Shown piece after piece: positions 22,789-26,288 of a stretch of DNA of 26,288 nucleotides (positions are counted from its first letter, which is position 1; each line of letters opens with the position of its first letter). Origin of the DNA: Bacteroidetes bacterium UBA2234. Its GTDB lineage: Bacteria > Bacteroidota > Bacteroidia > NS11-12g > UBA955. The stretch spans positions 7,792 through 34,079 of the forward strand of contig DDYM01000002.1 of NCBI GenBank assembly GCA_002347985.1, given 5' to 3'. Both the position numbers and the translations under genes were made by a program. A model generated the notes under the pieces. The model made no database searches and was not told the DNA's origin. It saw only the letters and a program-made list of their open reading frames with translations.

Positions 22789-23535
22789 ATGATTTTTAAC
22801 AAAAAACAAACTTTATGGGTGGTGACAGCATTTATTTTGGGTTTTTCTTCCTGTACGGGAAACAAACAATCAAAATCAACCTCTTCCGAAGATAGTTTGT
22901 TGTCCAACTCTGATACGATGCCTAAATCAGGCGAAGCACTGCGTGGCTCAGACTCTGGCATCGTGGTGATGGAGACAAAACGTTCTCAAATCATATTGTT
23001 GGGTCTTTGGCAACAATTGCCTGCAAATGGAATTAGGAATGCAATCACAGCCAATGCATCTATTATCGTGGCCGAAATTGTGGCTCGAAAACTAAGCATG
23101 GAGGGTGGCCTTACGCTAGTGTATCGAAAAATGCCAAGCGAAGGAACGCAAGAGGTTTTTATTGGCATTCCGGTGGGTTTAAAGAAGGGTCAATCCGGTG
23201 AATTGGCGAAAAAAACAACAGAGGGCAGCGCATCAAACAACGGAGTTTTCACCTTGTTAACTTTGCCCGAAGCAACCTATCTCAAGGCTACCGTAAATGC
23301 AGAACCGGGACTAACTTTTGAGTCGTGGTCCAAGTTTAAGTCGTTGATGATAAATCGAAAACAATGCATTTCTAACGATTTTGAATCTGCAGAATCTGCA
23401 AGTGCAAAAATGGGTGAGGTAGACCTAAATAAAGTGGCAAAGACTTTCCCTTACATGGAGTATTATACAGACAGCAGGAATTTGGAAATGGCAACCACGG
23501 TGGCCCAGGCCATTTTATTGATGCGTAAACCTTGA
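22789..23535 (+). CDS. Lipoprotein of unknown function
   Basis: 248-residue exported protein. Residues 1-22 are a lipoprotein signal (VVTAFILGFSSC, lipobox FSSC, Cys22), followed by a Ser/Asp/Lys-rich tether of about 40 residues. The body has the pattern EVFIGIPVG, FTLLTLPEATYLKATVNAEP and FESWSKFKSLM, which recalls the GyrI-like effector-binding fold (strand, GIPV, strand, then a helix), but the match is weak. ATG 22789 is chosen for the signal peptide; GTACTTTG ends 5 bp upstream, a poor -7 match with a shortened spacer. Its stop overlaps the TTG start of the LD-carboxypeptidase. Confidence 0.75.
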   Translation: MIFNKKQTLWVVTAFILGFSSCTGNKQSKSTSSEDSLLSNSDTMPKSGEALRGSDSGIVVMETKRSQIILLGLWQQLPANGIRNAITANASIIVAEIVARKLSMEGGLTLVYRKMPSEGTQEVFIGIPVGLKKGQSGELAKKTTEGSASNNGVFTLLTLPEATYLKATVNAEPGLTFESWSKFKSLMINRKQCISNDFESAESASAKMGEVDLNKVAKTFPYMEYYTDSRNLEMATTVAQAILLMRKP

Positions 23536-24464
23536 AAAATCAACCTGCATATCTTGTTCCGGGCGATACCGTTTTACTGATAGCTCCGTCTCGGAGTGTG
23601 AGTGAAATGGATGTGGCGGCTTTTTCGGATTGGGTTGGTGCGCAAGGTTGGAAATTGGAGTGTGCACCCAATCTTTTTGCGGTGGAAAATCAATTTGCGG
23701 GGAGTGATCAACAGCGTGCAGAAGACCTAATTTGGGCGATCAATCACACCAAAGCCAAAGCCATTTTCACAGCCAGGGGCGGATATGGTTGCGTTAGGAC
23801 GGTTTCCAAGGCAGAAGAATTGTGTGGCGATTTGGAGGGAAACAATGGTTTAGTGAACTTGATTCAAAAGTCTCCGGCAAAGTGGTTGGTTGGATTCAGC
23901 GATATTACTTGGCTGCATTTGTTGTTTGCCAAGGCCAACGTTCAAAGCATCCATGGACCGGTTGCTACCCAATGGAAGCTGAATCATCAGCACATTGAAA
24001 ACAATATTTTTCATTTGGGAGGGGTCTTGCGAGGAGAAAAGCAAACAATCAACATGCAGCGGTGTGAGGTGATTGGATCAAAATCTGTTGCGGGGGAATT
24101 GGTGGGTGGAAATCTAAGTCTTTTGTATGCATCTTTGGGTACGCCATATCAGCCAGATACCAGGGAAAAAGTGCTTTTCATAGAAGACTTGGATGAATAC
24201 TATTACCACATCGATCGGATGTTGTATTCGTTAAAACTATCGGGACTTTTTAATGGAATTAAGGGGTTGTTGGTTGGCAGTATGATTGATATGAACGACA
24301 ATGCAGTTCCATTTGGAAGGTCGATTAAAACGATGATTACAGAATTGTTGGCGGGTTGTGATTTTCCAATCGTTTTCGATGTACCGGTGGGACATGACGA
24401 AGAAAATATGTCGATAAAGTTAGGCGCGGAGTGTAACTTTGAAGATTCAAAACTAACTCAATAG
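23532..24464 (+). CDS. LD-carboxypeptidase / MccF-like serine peptidase (S66 family, TTG start)
   Basis: Peptidase family S66 cleaves the L,D bond of murein tetrapeptides during wall recycling, or in MccF removes a toxic amino-acyl-AMP. The 310-residue protein has the family's Ser-Glu-His triad: Ser123 in GFSDITWLH, Glu218 in LFIEDLDEYYYHIDRM, and His288 in VPVGHDEENMSIKLG. It also has FTARGGYGCVRT. No signal peptide is seen, so it is cytosolic. Its TTG at 23532 shares four bases (TTGA) with the lipoprotein stop, and no nearer start keeps the N-terminal strand LVPGDTVLLIAPS. Murein recycling is the more likely role. Confidence 0.9.
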   Translation: MKNQPAYLVPGDTVLLIAPSRSVSEMDVAAFSDWVGAQGWKLECAPNLFAVENQFAGSDQQRAEDLIWAINHTKAKAIFTARGGYGCVRTVSKAEELCGDLEGNNGLVNLIQKSPAKWLVGFSDITWLHLLFAKANVQSIHGPVATQWKLNHQHIENNIFHLGGVLRGEKQTINMQRCEVIGSKSVAGELVGGNLSLLYASLGTPYQPDTREKVLFIEDLDEYYYHIDRMLYSLKLSGLFNGIKGLLVGSMIDMNDNAVPFGRSIKTMITELLAGCDFPIVFDVPVGHDEENMSIKLGAECNFEDSKLTQ

Positions 24465-24468
24465 CGCA

Positions 24469-24969
24469 GTGATTTCATCCAAAACATTTATTGCATTCAC
24501 CAAATTCGGCATTGTTGGCGGGATCAGCTTTTTGGTGGATATGTCGGTGTATTACGGTATGAGTCAGTTCATGCCCACCTACTTGGCAAAGGCGGCGGGT
24601 ATTGTAGTTGCCACAGTGGTAAATTACAAATTGAATAAATATTGGACTTGGGAGAATAAAAAGTCTGAGGGTATTGATAAAACCAGGAATGAGACGTTAA
24701 AGAAGTATTTAATGTTATATGCTTTGAGTGGGGGGATCAATGTGGGAACCAATGAAATCATGTTGGCCACATTGCCCAATTGGGAGTTACAATTGAATAT
24801 GGTTTTTCCTGTTGTTGGCGACATTGCGGCCAATTCGGTGGGTGGGATGAAGCAATTGTTTGCGGTGAAGATCGACAAATTGTTTGCTGTATTAACGGCA
24901 ACAGCGGTAGGGATGGGTATTAATTTTTTGGGTCAGAAACTTTGGGTTTTTGGCAAGAGCGGCAAATAG
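24469..24969 (+). CDS. GtrA family membrane protein (GTG start)
   Basis: 166-residue protein with four predicted membrane helices. GtrA-family proteins are small multi-pass proteins linked to moving lipid-linked sugars across the membrane in glycan synthesis. The opening FTKFGIVGGISFLVDMSVYY and VNYKLNKYWTW are the family's marks (first helix pair), and the closing GINFLGQKLWVF is its last helix. A polar loop with LPNWELQ and an extra segment near GDIAANSVGG separate the middle helices. GTG at 24469 lies 4 bp after the LD-carboxypeptidase stop. Partner glycosyltransferase not visible. Confidence 0.88.
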   Translation: MISSKTFIAFTKFGIVGGISFLVDMSVYYGMSQFMPTYLAKAAGIVVATVVNYKLNKYWTWENKKSEGIDKTRNETLKKYLMLYALSGGINVGTNEIMLATLPNWELQLNMVFPVVGDIAANSVGGMKQLFAVKIDKLFAVLTATAVGMGINFLGQKLWVFGKSGK

Positions 24970-24990
24970 TCGGCCGTTGGGATAAATGAC

Positions 24991-24998
24991 TAACTTTG
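24991..24998 (+). promoter_or_regulatory. -7 element TAACTTTG before ricT
   Basis: An exact consensus match, 27 bp before the ATG at 25026. The A-rich leader between (ATTAAAGAAAAATAAC) is typical. Confidence 0.55.
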
Positions 24999-25025
24999 TA
25001 AGAATTCAAATTAAAGAAAAATAAC

Positions 25026-26288
25026 ATGGCATGTACTTCTTGTGGAACCAAGGCTGGCGGCACCCCGGGTGGGTGTAAGAGCAACGGCACTTGTGGGACC
25101 AGTGGCTGCAATGCGTTGAATGTATACGATTGGTTCAAGGACATGGACCTTCCTACGGGCTATAAACCGTTTAATGTGGTAGAAGTTCGATTCAAAGGTT
25201 CTCGTAAAGAGTTCTTTAGAAACACGAATAATTTGGACCTATTTACGGGCGATTACGTATGTGTAGACAGCAGCATTGGTTTTGATATTGGAACTGTATC
25301 GGCAACGGGCGAAATCGTTCGATTGCAATTAAAAAAATATCGGGTTCGCGAGGATTCTGATGAGATGCGAGGCATTCAAAGGGTTGCTAATGAGAGAGAT
25401 ATGGAGCGCAGGGAGGAAGCGAAGAGCAAAGAGGATCAAACTCTAGAGCGCGCGAGGACGATTGCGTTTTCATTGAATCTTCAGATGAAGATTTCGGACA
25501 TTGAGATTCAGGGTGACGGTAGAAAGGCGATATTTTTCTATACGGCTGAGACTAGAGTGGATTTCCGTGAATTGATTAAGCGATATGCGGATGAGTTCAA
25601 GTTAAAAATCGAAATGCGACATATTTCCTATCGGGAGGAAGCTTCTCGATTGGGTGGTACGGGTGTTTGTGGTCGGGAGCTTTGTTGCAGTACATGGCTC
25701 ACAGATTACAAGCAAGTGAATACTGGTGCTGCGAGGGTTCAAAACTTGAGTATTAACATGGAGAAATTGGCCGGTCAATGTGGTCGCTTGAAATGTTGTT
25801 TGAACTATGAGTTGGATCAGTATGTTGAGGCTACTGATGCATTTCCAAAGGCCAAAATCGTTCGATTGGATACGGTGAATGGGATGGCATATGCGCGGAA
25901 AACGGATATTTTGAAGAAGTTGATGTGGTTCTCTTACGATGACAATCAGACTTGGGTTGCTTTGCCGGTTGACAAGGTAAACGAGGTGATGGAGGAGAAT
26001 AAGAATGGCAAACAATCTGCGGCGTTGCAAGATTTGGCGCCGGCGAGTGCGGTATTGGAAAAAGTGGGTACCACGATGGAAGATCGCAACAACGACTTTA
26101 TTGGTAACTCAGAGTTGTTATCGGACGATGAATTTGCATTGAAGAAGAGAGGTCCAGAAAAAGGCGAACGGAATGGAGATCGCAGGAAGGGTGGCAACGA
26201 CAGACGTCCTGACAATCGGGGACCGCGTCCCGCGGGTGAAAACCGTGGTCCAAGACCTGATAACAGAGGTCCAAGGCCAGAAGGCGGA
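25026..26288 (+). CDS. ricT: PSP1-domain protein, RicT-like (3' end cut by window edge)
   Basis: RicT (YaaT) is the PSP1-domain subunit of the Ric complex that guides RNase Y processing in Bacillus; Bacteroidota homologs are widespread but less studied. At least 421 residues are present, with no stop. The N-terminus is Cys-rich (Cys 3, 6, 17, 23, 28), a likely metal or iron-sulfur site. The PSP1 core has VVEVRFKGSRKEFF, RVDFRELIKRYADEF, and the paired Cys motifs CGRELCC and CGRLKCCLNYE. Its start follows a -7 box at 24991. The C-terminal tail is disordered and Arg/Gly/Pro-rich. In related genomes the next gene is often a gliding-motility lipoprotein; that lies beyond the window. Confidence 0.9.
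   Translation, partial: MACTSCGTKAGGTPGGCKSNGTCGTSGCNALNVYDWFKDMDLPTGYKPFNVVEVRFKGSRKEFFRNTNNLDLFTGDYVCVDSSIGFDIGTVSATGEIVRLQLKKYRVREDSDEMRGIQRVANERDMERREEAKSKEDQTLERARTIAFSLNLQMKISDIEIQGDGRKAIFFYTAETRVDFRELIKRYADEFKLKIEMRHISYREEASRLGGTGVCGRELCCSTWLTDYKQVNTGAARVQNLSINMEKLAGQCGRLKCCLNYELDQYVEATDAFPKAKIVRLDTVNGMAYARKTDILKKLMWFSYDDNQTWVALPVDKVNEVMEENKNGKQSAALQDLAPASAVLEKVGTTMEDRNNDFIGNSELLSDDEFALKKRGPEKGERNGDRRKGGNDRRPDNRGPRPAGENRGPRPDNRGPRPEGG
26205..26288 (+). repeat. RGPRP tandem tail in RicT
   Basis: The last visible 28 codons encode three copies of an (x)NRGPRP unit of about 8 to 10 residues (RPDNRGPRPAG, ENRGPRPD, NRGPRPEGG). It is an intrinsically disordered basic tail similar to RGG-type RNA-binding tails. 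The end of the repeat is outside the window. Confidence 0.75.

Noticed and set aside
25602..26030. 142-codon minus-strand frame inside ricT
   Set aside because: Antisense to the PSP1 core with its conserved Cys motifs.
1..26288. CRISPR array, tRNA or rRNA gene, insertion sequence, phage or toxin-antitoxin module
   Set aside because: No regularly spaced repeats, cloverleaf sequences, transposase motifs or paired small toxin/antitoxin frames were seen on either strand; gaps between genes are all well under 300 bp.

Overview
The window reads as chromosomal DNA of a member of the Bacteroidota. Four independent signs support this. A large secreted protein ends in a type IX secretion (T9SS) type A sorting domain. 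Family types common in the phylum are present (DUF4286, DUF1573 and DUF4403 lipoproteins, a long NusB, a PSP1/RicT protein). Recognisable Shine-Dalgarno sequences are largely absent. At least twelve genes carry the Bacteroidota -7 promoter motif TAnnTTTG a few bases upstream of the start codon. I cannot assign a genus. No RNA gene, insertion sequence, phage or CRISPR array is visible, and the content is mostly core metabolism and macromolecule maintenance.

Layout, left to right. A partial NAD-dependent epimerase (minus strand) diverges from aroQ. Next comes rbfA, an FtsX/LolC-type permease with no normal start codon, pth and comB. A stand-alone B12-binding protein pairs with an enoyl-CoA hydratase. 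A DUF1573 lipoprotein, yajC and coaE form one run, facing nusB on the minus strand. nusB diverges from a fdx-iscX pair, followed by an acyl-CoA dehydrogenase closed by a 48-bp perfect palindrome. A small helical protein precedes the phosphate uptake pair DUF47-pit, whose promoter carries three 11-bp-spaced repeats resembling a PHO box. A sugar N-acetyltransferase/galE pair follows.

On the minus strand, a 1245-residue T9SS-secreted repeat protein overlaps a DUF4403 lipoprotein gene by 4 bp. Divergent from it is pyrF, which overlaps tail to tail with a minus-strand operon purS-DUF4286-selU-SDR. On the plus strand a lipoprotein, an S66 LD-carboxypeptidase and a GtrA membrane protein form a tightly packed envelope operon. 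The window ends inside ricT.

I found no convincing wholly new multi-gene system. The observations most worth checking are the PHO-box-like array before DUF47-pit, the start-proximal promoters that predict leaderless mRNAs, the ATC/ATA start problem of the permease, the two GC-rich hairpins inside selU, the long palindrome at 9930-9977, and the overlapping T9SS-repeat-protein/DUF4403 pair.
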